Assembly (NCBI GenBank): GCA_003993805.1
Contig: RSEF01000005.1
Location: 19,257,778 to 19,321,777, forward strand
Direction: 5' to 3'
Length of the DNA stretch: 64,000 bases
Source of the DNA: Himantopus leucocephalus
Lineage: Eukaryota; Chordata; Aves; Charadriiformes; Recurvirostridae
In this document: positions 1 to 11,402 of the stretch, one piece after another
How the letters are laid out: the number at the start of each line of letters is the position of its first letter
How positions within the stretch are numbered: position 1 is the first letter of the stretch
The notes under the pieces: generated by a model
The model's input: only the letters and a program-made list of their open reading frames with translations
Told to the model about the DNA's origin: nothing
Databases searched by the model: none
Position numbers and translations under genes: made by a program

Positions 1-122
1 TTCAGACCAACACAGTGATTCCGGGAGATCCTACTATTTTATGTACAGGGAATTCTGGCTGCCAGTAAGAGAAGTCAAATAGCACTATTTCAACCCAAAC
101 ACCGAGTTTTTAAGATACTTAC
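1..122 (-). other. FADS1: FADS1 intron 2 (partial, runs off the left edge)
   Basis: This is the sequence beyond the exon 2 donor on the minus strand. Exon 3 is not in the window and no coding similarity is visible here. Confidence 0.85.
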
Positions 123-233
123 ATTCTTGCTGGGCTCAAAGCTGGGTTGATCTGGTGCCAGTTCCCCAATCAAGAGTGGGCTCATGTACTTTCTTACTAG
201 TGGCTTGTCGAGATGAAATGCTATGAAAGGATC
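123..233 (-). CDS. FADS1: FADS1 coding exon 2
   Basis: The exon is 111 nt (37 codons, phase 0 on both sides), bounded by an acceptor ending TTTCAG and the donor GTAAGT. It encodes residues 66-102, [17 protein letters not shown]...SFEPSKN. The equivalent FADS2 exon at 20057-20167 has exactly the same length and phase, as expected for paralogues. It is too short to stand out as an open frame and was found by homology and splice sites. Confidence 0.95.
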
Positions 234-2986
234 CTGAAATATAGATATAGGAACAGGGTGAAGAAAACTGATTGTTCAGGTGGCAGCAAAAGAAATACAT
301 TTCGCGATATCCTGGATTCAGCAGAAAGCAACCCAACTAACGGAGCTGGCTGAACCATATTTTACTGCCACAAATCTTACTGCTTTCTTCACACCATAGA
401 TGATCATTTGAAGCTGAATTCTCTGTACCGTTTTGTATCTGGATGCTGTTAAGTACAGGTCACCAAGAAATATGGGCTCACTCCCCTCTTACTTCTGAAT
501 CTGAAAATTTCATATCCTGGTGAACCTCAAGATATATCATCTCAACAACTCTGCCTCTATTTTGTCTTTAGCTTCCACCTTATCCTTCCTCAGGTCCAAT
601 ATCCTGCAATGAAAGTCTGACTAGGGAGAAGGGCGAAATGTCAGCACAAAAACTGAATCAGTTAGCGGAACTGGGAAAAATAATGGGACAAGCAGGACAC
701 AGACAGGTGATGGCAGCTTCTGGTGACCCACACCAGCCTCTCAAAAGCCTCACGTTGTTCCAAACATGGTTCCTTAGCAATCCCCATTGCCTACCATGCC
801 ACATCTTCTGGTTTCTTGCTACCTGCCTCCTCTTCCCCATCTGGTTCCCCTCCATGTTTCTGAAGAGTCCCATGAAAAGCCCTTTTTTTTTTTCCTCCTT
901 ACCATTCAAAAGACCCCTGTTAGGGAAATCAGTTACTTTTATCATTTAAATGTAATGTCAATCTCTGTGGCAACCAGGCAGCCAGGTGAAAAAATCACTA
1001 GTAATTGTTATCACTATAAATTCTATCACTATATTCAGATTACAAAGCCCCTGGGCACACACGGCAGTTTGACATCTACCTCCTACTTAAGATCTCCCAT
1101 TTACCTCCGTTTGCTTATTTCTCTCCCGGGTTTCCAAATTATCATATACTTTACAATCTCCCTCAGCCTAAGGATACTTTTCCTTTTCTGAGACAATATT
1201 TGCCCACTGTGCATCAGTTTGGAAGCCTCCTGCACCATGCCCTGTTCAGCACTATCATTACTAGCTCGTCATTGCATCTTTTTAAAATAGATTGTCCTTT
1301 TAAAAGATCTCTAGTCAAGAAAGGGGTTAAAAAAAACAGCTGATGTTGCCAGCTCCGGCTCAGCCCTGTTGTACTTCAGATGTAGCATCCCCTCGGATCA
1401 GACTTCTGTGAATAAAGGAGGGAATGAGGCGAGGGGAGTGTACATTTGCATTTTCTCACTGGAAGAGGAAAAAAAATGGGGAGGAGTATGTGGGCAGATC
1501 AGAGGAGGATGGTACCACACGTTTAGACCAATCCTTTCCATGGAAGCTGTAAAATCTGGCAGTGCAATCCTAACAGGAGGTTAAGGGATCACTGACTGCA
1601 CCTTCTAGAAATCAGAACACTCTAGCGGCATTCAGCAAATTAAAAGTGTTCTTTCTCTACTTTCCTTTTTTTTTTTTCCCTGTTTTTGAAGAGCCTGATT
1701 CTTTTCATTTCCAGGACAAAACTATTAGAAGAACTGGAATTTACTTGGCTCGGGTTCCTGAGCGGTCAGCAGTTCAGTTGCACCCAGCGGCGACGCAGAT
1801 GATAATGCCGAAATAATGCAGTTGGCTGCGATGTGACCATCGAACTGTGTTCAGCCCGACGTGCCGGTCACTGCGACCGACCCGTTTCTGATCACACAAT
1901 GCCAACGGCGCTCTGAAAACGCACGTGCGCATCCTGACCTCGTGAAGTGTGTGCAAATCCACTTATTATCATCCGCTTCACGTTATATGCACACGGTGAA
2001 GCGAAGGAAAGCACTACGACTCAAGTTCCTTTCTGCTCAGGGATAAAACCGGACTGAAACTTAGTCCAATCTAGACGTCGCCCTTGGGTTTAAATACTTA
2101 CATTTGGAGAAACGCGTTTTTCTTCCGTGAAAGGCAGAAGCAGACGAAGGAAGGGAACGCGCTGACAAAATCACCCCGCACCCTGCTGCCAATCCGAGCC
2201 TTTGCTGCGCTTTGGAATCGCCATTGGCATCCAGATGTGAATGGCTTATTATTTTTTTTTTTTTTTTTTTAAAAAAAAAAAGGCTGAAATACGACTTTCA
2301 GTAATATTTTGCGCTGGTGCCGTCTCTCGGAAACACTTTTTTTTTTTAAAGTTAAAGGCGGCTGAATGCGCCCACATACACGCAAAAAAAAATAAAAGTC
2401 TACCTGCGCGCACCAGTGTCACCGCCAACACCTCGGGAGTTTCTGGCCAGTTCTGGCCCGTGACTAGACATGTATAAAACCAGGAATATTCTTATTTAAT
2501 GCACATGTGCAAAATTATTGGGGGGTGTCCCCCCCCCCCCCNNNNNNNNNNNNNNNNNNNNNNNNNNNNNNNNNAAAATTTTTGGGGGGTTTCCCCCCCC
2601 CCCCCGATTTACGCCCGGTTGCGGACACCCCCATTTGCGCACGTTTTAGCTGTTCCTTCAGAAATGTTACCTTGGAAAAAAACAAGTCACCCGGGACCCC
2701 CGGCGCCCCGAGCATCCCCCCTCCCACCCCCGGGACACCCCGCAGCAGCCGAGGACCGGACCGACGCCCCCCACCCCCCCCCGCCCCTCACCGTGGCGTC
2801 CTGCCCGGCGTAGTGGCTGATCACCCGGGAGCCCCCCGGGTGCCTGCGGCAGAACTGGCTGATGTCGTACACCTTCCTCTCGATCACCAGCCACCGCTCC
2901 TGCGGCGCCGGTCCCCGCCCGCTCCGCTCCCCGATCTCCTCCCAGGTGAAGCGCCGCAGAGCCCGCCCGGCCGCGGGCTCCTCCAT
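123..2986 (-). CDS. FADS1: FADS1, acyl-CoA delta-5 desaturase, first two coding exons (partial)
   Basis: This is the 5' part of FADS1, read on the minus strand. Coding exons are 2986-2792 and 233-123; later exons lie beyond the left edge. In the family the enzyme is an ER membrane front-end desaturase that adds the delta-5 double bond, for example turning dihomo-gamma-linolenoyl-CoA into arachidonoyl-CoA. The 102 visible residues form the cytochrome b5 haem domain: HPGG at residues 49-52 and the second haem histidine at H58 (SHYAGQDAT). Exon 2 continues [10 protein letters not shown]...[15 protein letters not shown]. The choice of FADS1 over FADS2 rests on the DPF start and the QPSFEP stretch, and on head-to-head placement with an unmistakable FADS2. 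The histidine boxes are outside the window, so catalytic integrity cannot be judged. The start is the first in-frame ATG, beside a CpG-rich promoter. Confidence 0.95.
2251..2281. repeat. Oligo-T/oligo-A run
   Basis: A run of about 20 T is followed directly by about 12 A. The join is self-complementary and could form a hairpin. It may also be an assembly-prone homopolymer site, because it lies about 260 bp from the N gap. Confidence 0.8.
2542..2574. other. Assembly gap (33 N) between near-identical flanks
   Basis: The gap lies in FADS1 intron 1. Left and right flanks are near copies of each other: AAAATTATTGGGGGGTGT then a C run on the left, AAAATTTTTGGGGGGTTT then a C run on the right. The sequence around it is probably unreliable. 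Confidence 0.9.
2792..2986 (-). CDS. FADS1: FADS1 coding exon 1
   Basis: The exon is 195 nt (65 codons) and ends in phase 0 with CAGGACGCCACG followed by the donor GTGAGG. It encodes the cytochrome b5 haem-binding core with [19 protein letters not shown] and [17 protein letters not shown]. The ATG lies in a GC-rich context 24 bp from a 20-bp GC-box minisatellite. The N-terminal 10 or so residues ([10 protein letters not shown]) are variable in this family, so the exact start is less certain than the domain. Confidence 0.95.
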
Positions 2987-3010
2987 GACTGGGCTCGGTT
3001 CGGCTCAACT

Positions 3011-3110
3011 CGGCTCCGCTCGGGGCGGTTCGGCTCCGCTCGGGGCGGTTCGGCTCTCCTCGGGGCGGTTCGGCTCCCCTCGGGGCGGTTCGGCTCCCCT
3101 CGGGGCGGTT
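3011..3110. repeat. 20-bp GC-box minisatellite, five copies
   Basis: There are five head-to-tail units of 20 bp with the plan CGGCTCCNCTCGGGGCGGTT, starting at 3011, 3031, 3051, 3071 and 3091, with decayed partial units on both sides. The second half of the unit is invariant in all five copies; the first half varies at one or two positions. Each unit carries GGGGCGG, the core of an Sp1/KLF site. The array starts 24 bp upstream of the FADS1 ATG, so it lies in the 5' UTR or core promoter. Confidence 0.95.
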
Positions 3111-3639
3111 CGGTTCGGCTCCCCTCGGCCTCACCGCTCCTTCCCAACCTCCTCTCGAAAACCCGCCCCCCCCCCATTGGCTCCCCGCGCCCTCAAGCCA
3201 CGCCCCTCCCTCCATTCCCCCACGCCTATTGGGCCCCGCTCGCCTGTGCGCCCGCCCCCTGGCCGGGAGGGGAGCGCCGGCAGCGGCGCCGCGGGGATGC
3301 GGCGCCCCGGGGATGCGGCCGGCGGAGCTGCCGGGCTGGGGTTGGGTGATGGAAATCACGGAAAAGGAGGAAACTTGGGGCCCCCGCAACAGGCAGCTGC
3401 CTGGCATCGCCCGCTGTCCACACCGTGGCAAGTTACAGGCTGTAATCCACTGGTGGTGCAGCCATAGGCACAGGACGGAATTATTTGGGACATATTTGGG
3501 GGCGCCCTGGTGGACCTCATCATCTCGGCTGGCTCAAAAAGTAGCTGGTCACAAGCTGCATTCCTCAAGGTGTGGGTGCTGGTGCCAGGGCCGTTTAAAC
3601 GCCTTCACTTCCAACCAGGGAAACGGCATAAACGCGCCG

Positions 3640-3805
3640 TTCTGTAGATTTGCTGGTGGTATCGAACTGGGGGGTGATGGTGGTGGTGGTGGTGGTGGTG
3701 GAGCGGTTGGTATGCCGGAGGGCAGGAGAGATGGGGCAGGCTGGGGACAACATCACGGAGTTCAGCATCAGCAAATGCCGAGTCCTGCACTGGGGAGGTA
3801 AGAAA
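3640..3805 (+). mobile_element. Degraded CR1 LINE internal fragment (probable)
   Basis: TTTGCTGGTGGTATCGAACTGG and, about 100 bp on, AAATGCCGAGTCCTGCACTG resemble a stretch of the avian CR1 reverse transcriptase region that reads roughly 'tttgctgatgacaccaaactgg ... aagtgcaaggtcctgcac'. The copy is old, and a (TGG)n run sits between the two matches. It was identified from remembered consensus, so the borders are approximate. Confidence 0.5.
3678..3701 (+). repeat. (TGG)n microsatellite
   Basis: There are eight uninterrupted TGG units inside the probable CR1 fragment. Such a run is likely to vary in length between individuals. Confidence 0.9.
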
Positions 3806-6800
3806 CATGGGAAAGGTATCGACACACCAAGCGGCTGTCCCGAGATGGGAAGGACAAAGGCTTGGTGGACTGCGTTAGGTGCCGGGTGAAGACACAACCT
3901 GGAAAATTATATCATGAACCAGATTTGGAGAAAGCAGAAAAGGCCAAGGACCCGAGCCATCAACAGAGGAACGATGCATAGGCTCTGCAGTGCAATTCGC
4001 ACCCAAGCTGCTGCTTTTCAGACCCCTTTTACAACCTGTTTCTCCTCACTTCTGGGCTGAGGATGCCTCATCTTCCCTGCCCTCGGTTTTGTTTCCCCTT
4101 TCCGGTAAATCCCTCCGGCTCTTCCATCTCTCAGCTGCCACCACCTCTTCTGTTCCCACTGCTGCTGCTGCCGGGATGTGCAGCCAGAGGGGGGAAAAGT
4201 GTCACCGCAGGTGACATTCTATGTCTGCTTGATGGTGGTCTGTGGATGATTCTTCATACAACAGAGCACCGAATAATGCTAGAAGAGCGAACGATGCTAA
4301 AACAGACAGATCCGTCTGCGTGGGACTTCCTACATACACATTACAAATGTACATCTAAATGCCTCTCTCCACATTCAGCTCCCTCCTTGCTCTCCTGGCT
4401 AGCAACAGCCTTCTCTCTGAACCCTCATTACGGATTCCCAATTTCTTTGTTTTCATCCACACCTTCCGATCTGACCTAGTTACAGCAATTCCAGTTGAAC
4501 GTAACCATAGAAACAAAGACCCACCAGACCGCATCCCTTCTTGTTCCGAACACCACCCGATTGCTACATCCCGTCTTTCTAGCTTGGAACTCTATGCCTG
4601 CAAAACACGGGATCGAACACCTTTTATTTCCCTCCCTTTAGCAATGCCACAGCTAATGCGTCGAGTAAGGCATCCCTGCTTCTACTCATTTGCGCTGTTG
4701 TCCGCGAAAGGAAAGGCTCTCGCCCGATCTCGGCAAAACTTAAGTTGCTTTGTCTGTTGTCTGCTGACCACTCACAAACATAACCATAAAAGAGATTCAT
4801 AAATAATGCTCAGCGTCTTTTTAAATATAACCACTATATTCAGAATGGTGCAGTTATTATTTCAATTTCTATTTTTTCTGATTATCTATCGCACAAAAGA
4901 ACAATGGTCCTAAATTTAGCTGATATTTTCAGTTTGACTTTTCATCATGAATAGAGGGGTGGGGGGGCACTGCTTAGTTTTCTTTTTCCTATATACCACA
5001 TTAAAAAACCCAAAAGTCTGCCTTCCTACACAAGTTAAACCTTTGGAAACTTGTTTTAAGGGATCTTAACAATAGCCGAAAAGCTCCGCTGAGCTTGATA
5101 AACTGCAGCCTTGTTCCCCTTATATGCCTCCTCTGATTTCAGCGGGACCAGAAGCTATAAGGGATGTTCACACCTCATTAACGGGTTTTCCCAGACAAAT
5201 TACACAACAGCCCTTGGAATTACTTTCAAAGCCACTTCTGATATAAAATCTGTGGCTTTGTTTCTTTTCCCCTTCGGTGGATGATTCAGCCCAAGATAAG
5301 ACATCACAGAGGCTACTTGACTCCAAGCAGTGAAGATTTTTGTGTCCTGCTACAAGCTGCCAGTTGTCAACAGCGGTTGGTTCTCCTGCGGTTGCCATAC
5401 TCAGGATCCCAGTGGGTCTCGGAGAGGCAAGAATGATGTCTTTGTAATAAAGACCGCAAGGGAAAACCAGCTGCCCTTATACACTAGCATCCTGCATCCA
5501 GCTGTGGCTGTTGGCGTCAACAGAGAGTCAATGTTTGCTGGAAGACAATTAATTAGGTAAAACCAGACCTGACTGCTCTGCTCTTCCAACAGCATTTCTT
5601 CTTTTCAGTGTTCTGACTCCTTGTTTTACCTCCACTGCTTGCATCTCTGTTTTTCCTTCTTGTCGCGATCCAGCTGTGTCCCAGCTTCCTAAGCTATCGA
5701 GGAGCACCGGAAAGCCGAGGGGAGATAAGAGGTGTTCTTTGATTCAGCCTTCTGGTCTGGCTGCAATTCATTCGTAGCATCCTAGATGACTTAGACATCA
5801 TCAAAAATCAGAGAAAATGTATTAAAACTCCTCATGTCACTACCATGATTTGGCTGTAGCGTACTTTCAAATACCTAAGTGACCTGAGTGATGAGGGATT
5901 ACTACGTACCCGGGAATCTGGTGACCAAACCAGAGAAATAGAGGAGATGGACTGAAAGGATGGCGGCCTTTAATTTATCATCTTGAAGCAGGGCAAAATG
6001 AGTTACAATAATCGACGGTGAGGACTGAGCCCGTAGAAAATAGGAGGTTTTAGAAGAAAACCACCATGCTGAAAACCAGCAAAGTCTAAGAGGAAGAATC
6101 AGTTCTCAGCTTTTGTTCAGCCCAGGGAAAGCTTAAGATGCGGGGTGCGTGGGAATTGCGGTGGGAAGATTTACAAGAGGCAGGCTTACTTGGTCGCCAG
6201 CGCAATTAAAACACCTGCGCTGATGAAGCAAAGGCAGGAGGAAACCACCAATTTTAGCATCACATTCCTCACAGGGAAGAGCTTGAAACTCTTGAGAGCT
6301 CGCTGTAACGCCGCTCCCGCACCAGGCTTAGGCAGTGCCTTGGAAGGATGAGCACAACACCAGAAGAAGGGGTCGATACTGGAAATATTTCCCTTATTCT
6401 TGTCAACTGTTGCATTAGTGGCAATTTGCTGTAATGGTTGAATAATTTGGACTAAATGAGTTGGTATTGTACCCGGAACAATTTGTTTGGATTGCTAACA
6501 CTTTACACCGACAAGAAATTCTTCGTTTTCCATATAAATGGTGTTTCTTCAGCCCATGTTATCTGCATGGAGTAACTGCTCCGGTACTCTGCCCTAACAA
6601 CTGACTGTTAGATGCAAAAATTGCACAAGACAGAGGAAAAGAATGAATGTATTATAGTGCAGACTACTGGCGGAGGATTGGGATTTGGGAGGAGTTTACG
6701 TCTTGCCAGAGAAAACAACCAGGAATCACTATCCAAAAGGGATGGGCTTGCGGAGATAAAAACAAGCATATTTTTTTGTCCTCCAGAGGACGTAAACTAA

Positions 6801-7961
6801 GATTAGTAACTGAGGGAGCAAGGCAGTGATTGTTTGGAGTTTTTTTCATGTTTCAAAGCAAAATCTGAGTAAAGAGAAAAGGAAGGAATCCGCTGATAAC
6901 AGGAGAACATCAAGAGGATGGACTTTTCATTACAAAATGTTACAGATGAGATTATACTGACAAGACGGCGTTAAGAACAGAGCCTTTCTCTCCTTATTCT
7001 TGTCCTGATGGGTACTTGCAACGTCTGCTGCTTTCTCTGCTAAACAAGTGTGATTATGTACTCCGCTGCCTTGGCATCCGGACCGGTTTGTGCTCTGACC
7101 CCGATAATCCCACACGGCCAACCCGAGATCCACTGCGGAATGTGAAATCCGTGCCAGCGATGGCAGTACAATGGGAATTCCTGTTTGTTTGTTGGTTGGT
7201 TGCCTTGTAAAGTGGCTCTCAGCCACTCTCCCATGACTGTGAAAAGTGTCGCCAACTCAAGATGCTAGAATATCTCCGAGTAAAAAAATATCAAGCACAT
7301 CTTTGATGGCATTTTGTCTTCGTTTTAAATATATCGACTTAATTAGCCAACTCCAGTAGCACGTGATCATGAGCTACGTATCAGAGAAGAGGAAGCCAAA
7401 TGACCAATACTATACAGAAGATCTGAAGAAAGTTATATCGAAAACTATGTTTTCCAACAGACATTTTTCTGATTAAAGTTACATGCAAATGTAGTGGAAA
7501 TATAAAGAAGGCTTAACGGTGGCTCCAAGCCATTCACATTTCTTCTTTTTCACAAATTTTTAAAGGTCAGGGGGCTTTTAATGTTCTACATGATAAGGAA
7601 CAGAAAATAGTTAATTTGCTGCAGTAAGTGGCATTTGATTAAAACATGTGCTTCAGGAAAGCATGTAGCCTTGACCTGAAGATAATGCATTAATATTCTT
7701 AGTCTATATTCTGCTTAACTATTAAAATTTTGAGCCTTAAAAGTTTAATTTGTCTGCTCTTGACTTCAAAAATATTTATTGGTTTTTGTTTTACAGGTCT
7801 CTCCTAGACCGAAAATCAATCAGTTCTGGTATTTCCTCTCTACAGGGGTACTTCCACTCCATAAGCAAGTCATTTCCTGATTTTTATTTTTTTTCTTTTT
7901 GTATCCTAAAAGAAATTGCAGATAGACTCAGAACATGCTAATCAACAGTGGAAATCTTTTT

Positions 7962-7979
7962 TTTTGGGGGGGGGGGGGN
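7962..7979. other. T/G homopolymer ending in a single N
   Basis: A run of T passes into a run of 13 G that ends at an N at 7979. This looks like a sequencing or assembly break at a homopolymer and not like biology. Confidence 0.7.
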
Positions 7980-8730
7980 TTCTTGCACTTTAACGTTGCG
8001 TATTCTGGACCTATGTTTCATCCTGAGTCTCCCACATCCCCAGTCTTCCTGCAACTGTAACTAAACATCCAAATTAACAAATACACTCCCACAAACTACA
8101 TTTTGTCCAGGAAGGAATCTCAAGGACCTGGATGGCAATAAAATGGTTCTACCGGAACTGATGTGGAGACACAGCAGGACTCCAAAGGTGATAAGAGACT
8201 GTTAAGTTTGGTATCAAACCACCACTCTCCTTTCTAATTATTATTTATTCATTTTGTATTTTAATATCTAAAAGCCTTCGTCACAGCCCTGTTTTACAAA
8301 GTGCTGTATAAATATCTGCTCTTTGAAAACTTTCTTGGTGGGTGGCAGAAGGACAAAAGGCAATGAGGGGACAATAGCAGTCAGATGGATCAGTAAGGGA
8401 CAATTAAACGCTGAACTGGGAGCACCGTCACACAGAAATAGTATTATTAATAAGCCAACCTTCTTGAGGGCTTCGCATTGACCTAAACACACCATAGTTT
8501 AAGATGCCTAAAGGGTTTTGAAAATGGAAGCACTATTCCCAAGCTCCGGACAGAAAAGAGGTTGCGATATTTTATTGTAGCCTGGGATCCCATTTTTAAA
8601 TATTAACGTGAGGAAAAAGGTCTTTCCCTTCCCTTGAAAAAGGCAAATGGAATTTTCCGTGTGGCTACACGTAAGTTTTGAGATGCTCAAAGAAGGTGCA
8701 GTTTCTTCTTCTTTTGAAGAGCCATGACAT

Positions 8731-8860
8731 GGAAACACTCAAGGTCAGGTTGGACAGGGCTCTGAGCTACCTGATCTGGTTGAAGATGTCCCTGCTCATG
8801 GCAGGGGGCGTTGGGCTAGATGACCTCTAAAGATCCCTTCCAACCCAAACTATCCTGCGG
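8731..8860 (+). mobile_element. CR1 LINE 3' fragment
   Basis: The fragment has the conserved CR1 3' plan: CAAGGTCAGGTTGGACAGGG, then GTCCCTGCTCATGGCAGGGGG, then GGGCTAGATGACCTCTAAAG and CCCTTCCAACCCAAAC. It is oriented plus and truncated at the 5' end, as most avian CR1 copies are. The terminal octamer repeat is lost or diverged. Confidence 0.85.
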
Positions 8861-11233
8861 AACTATATCCTCATGGAATTGATTATTGTTTTTTTTCTTC
8901 AGGGGAAGAACACTCCATCCTGAAAGCCCAAGCCAAGGATCCAGCCTTCATCCAGTGAAATGCACAGTAGTTATTGCTTACCTTTGGCTAAATTACCGCC
9001 CGTTACTTCAGTGTCTTGGGTGTCTTTCTGCTTGAATCAGCTTCCTCTGGTGCAGAATCATATCTCGTGATGATACGCAGCACCACACCACCCTTCATGC
9101 ACCCGTCTGTTCTATACGGTGATGGGCAAGGATCCTTCCCCCTCGGAGCCATGAACTGATTGCTTCTTAAGCACTAGAAATTTGTTGCAGAACAGAGACA
9201 GGAAGAAGGAAGAGTTCGTGTCTGCCCTTAAGGGGTAGAGGAGAAGTTTACTTCTGTTATTAAAGTGATGCTGCAACGGCATCCCTACCTAACCGTAGGG
9301 TTCCCTCACCGCAGGCTCCGTGCTCCAGCACCCCTTCCTCCAGCCAGGATGTCATTCAGTTGTTTCCCACTGTGTTTGAATTTATTATTCACCCATCCCA
9401 GCCCAAGTTCAGAGCTCCTCAGCCTTTCCTTCTAGCGAAAGGGAGGGAAAGCCTGGGGTCCTTTCTCCCCTTACATGTATTTTTCCTTGGCAGAATAACT
9501 AAAGGTAGCCAAAAGCCTAAAGATGCAGGTCACTTGGATCTTCACTCTGTTTTTCTGTCAATATCCTCAGTTCCCATCCCCTCTTTCCCCTTCACATCCC
9601 TGCTCCATGTGCTTCCCATGCAGCCCGTGCTCACTGCTCTCTCCTGCTGCCTCCTATTCCCACCACGCAGCCATCCAGCCTTACCAGTGATGGATCTCAT
9701 GCTTATTAAACTGGGGAAAGGCAGGATATTCCCCGCATCCATGAGGACTACCGCCCAGCTGCGGTGCATTTCCACGTGCTGGTGCCAGGCTGGGTGCTGC
9801 TATCAAAGTCATCCTCTGGGTATTATCGGAGACTCTATTCCTTTCTAAAAGGCAGATTAAAAGAATCTTGTCTGGTCTTAACAACTTCTACATAAAACTC
9901 TGTAAAAGGACAAGACAACAAACTCAAAAATTGTGATTTCTACAACATTTTTTTGAACACTTTTCTCAGGTTCTGGGTTTCTTTCTTTTACATTAACAAA
10001 TCAGTGCACGACACAGCATAAAGATACCTGAACTACCAATTTGCCCTGATTTTTCCCCGTTCACGCTAACCCAGAAAGATGCCTTTCACTTACTCATTAG
10101 CTTACGCTTTTCTACGTTACCCTGAAAAGCAGACACACCCCTTCTGTCTGTGCCCCCTACAAAAACTCTTCCGCTTTGTCCTTCTCTATATCCCCTTTCC
10201 CATGCTTTCTTTCCTCTTTCTCACCTTTCCCCCCCCCACCCAGTCTCATGACTACCCAATTAAACTCAGGGCTTTTATGTCCCTTACACAAGCTCTTTGT
10301 GCTGTTAAAGCTACACCGTGCGACAAATGCAGCCTTTCACCTACTTGGCCGCAGAAGACAGTCCGTTCTCCTCTCATTGCCGCGGCTGGTTTGTGCCCCA
10401 GGAGCCACACAACACCGAGAACAAGTGCCGTGGAAAGCCTTGACAGCGTTACAGGCTGTGCCGCGAGAAGATGATAGCCCTGGGGTGGGTTTTTATTTTT
10501 TTGTGAGAGGCACCTTTCAACAACTCATCATTAAGTTCTTACACAATTGTCTACGTGAAACATCCAGCTGAGGAGTTGAGTGTGCAGACTTTACCTTTAT
10601 GTCTATTTAACAGGTACAGGAGCCGATTCCAAAATGTACCCACCTCCTTAGCAGTGCGTTTCTCAGGAGGGAGGACTTGCTCAGGCAACCGTGCCATTCA
10701 AGCCCCGCGTTTGGGTAGGTAGCCAGCCCTGCGGAGATTATCCACCACTTAAAGTCATCAGTTCTGCGGTATGACCTTCCATGGACTGACTGGTAAAGCT
10801 TGTTGTATACAAAATAACCACCAAGTTCAATAACACGCATACATTCCTTTTGTGGAGCGGTCACCTGATGGACTATGACCATCAGGATAATACTGTGAGT
10901 TACCAATAATAAGTATCTTTATCTCCACATGTCAAAAGAAGTCATGGCTTTGAATTGGTTGGGGGCGTAGGAGGACACAACCTTCAATTAGGACACTGAA
11001 CGGGGGAAGATATTTCGTGAATTTGCAAATTAATTTCCTTTCAAAGAAATCTGGCTTCACAGTGGATCCCCCCTACTTTCTAAGAGTAAAATATCATTAG
11101 CAAAGCTTGAAGAAACACATCCTAAAAATAACCAATTAGAGTATGTTTTCTTATTCCTTTCTCTGTGTTGCCCAGTGGTCCTCTCCACCTGCTTAGACAT
11201 CTCTACGTTCTTCAGCTTTGCAATCTTCTTCTG

Positions 11234-11296
11234 TATAGAATTATAAAGTAATATAGCTGGAGGGCTACAGTACAACCTCCTGGCTCAAAGCAGATC
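11234..11296 (-). mobile_element. Short inverted CR1 3' fragment (probable)
   Basis: ATAGAATTATAAAGTAATATAG... followed by ACAACCTCCTGGCTCAAAGCAG resembles the reverse complement of a CR1 3' end. It lies back to back with a plus-oriented copy just downstream. Confidence 0.5.
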
Positions 11297-11305
11297 ATGC
11301 GGTCC

Positions 11306-11402
11306 TGTGCGACCTGCTGGAGGTGACCCTGCTCTGGCAGGGGGGTTGGACTGGATGATCTCCAGAGGTCCCTTCCGACCCTGACCAGTCTGGGATTCTG
11401 TA
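11306..11402 (+). mobile_element. CR1 LINE 3' fragment
   Basis: The motifs GACCTGCTGGAGGTGACCCTGCTCTGGCAGG, GGACTGGATGATCTCCAGAGG and TCCCTTCCGACC occur in CR1 order. The copy is plus-oriented and its tail reads GGATTCTGTAAT, a decayed octamer end. Confidence 0.85.

Larger units (their letters stand above)
234..2791 (-). other. FADS1: FADS1 intron 1
   Basis: The intron is 2558 bp. No other exon is recognisable in it. The part at about 1745-2470 is much richer in CpG than the AT-rich part at 234-1700 and forms a shoulder of the promoter CpG island. It also holds an oligo-T/oligo-A run (2251-2281) and a 33-N gap (2542-2574) flanked by G/C homopolymers. Confidence 0.85.
2600..3350. promoter_or_regulatory. 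CpG island and probable FADS1 promoter
   Basis: The block is very GC- and CpG-rich and covers FADS1 exon 1 and its upstream side. Read on the minus strand there are two CCAAT boxes (+ strand ATTGG at 3176-3180 and 3228-3232), a CACGCCC-type GC box near 3199, and the GC-box minisatellite at 3011-3110. I see no TATA box. This fits a TATA-less Sp1/NF-Y promoter, but the transcription start cannot be placed from sequence alone. Confidence 0.7.

Noticed and set aside
234..2791. A microRNA in FADS1 intron 1, as in human (mir-1908)
   Set aside because: I saw no matching hairpin. The human one is not expected to be conserved in birds, and the GC-rich part here is disturbed by the N gap.
2507..3349. 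Long plus-strand open frame (280 codons), and 2667-3431 on the minus strand
   Set aside because: Both run through a CpG island, an N gap and a GC-rich minisatellite, where stop codons are rare. Composition is Pro/Arg/Gly-rich and only the separate minus frame at 2792-2986 encodes a known domain.
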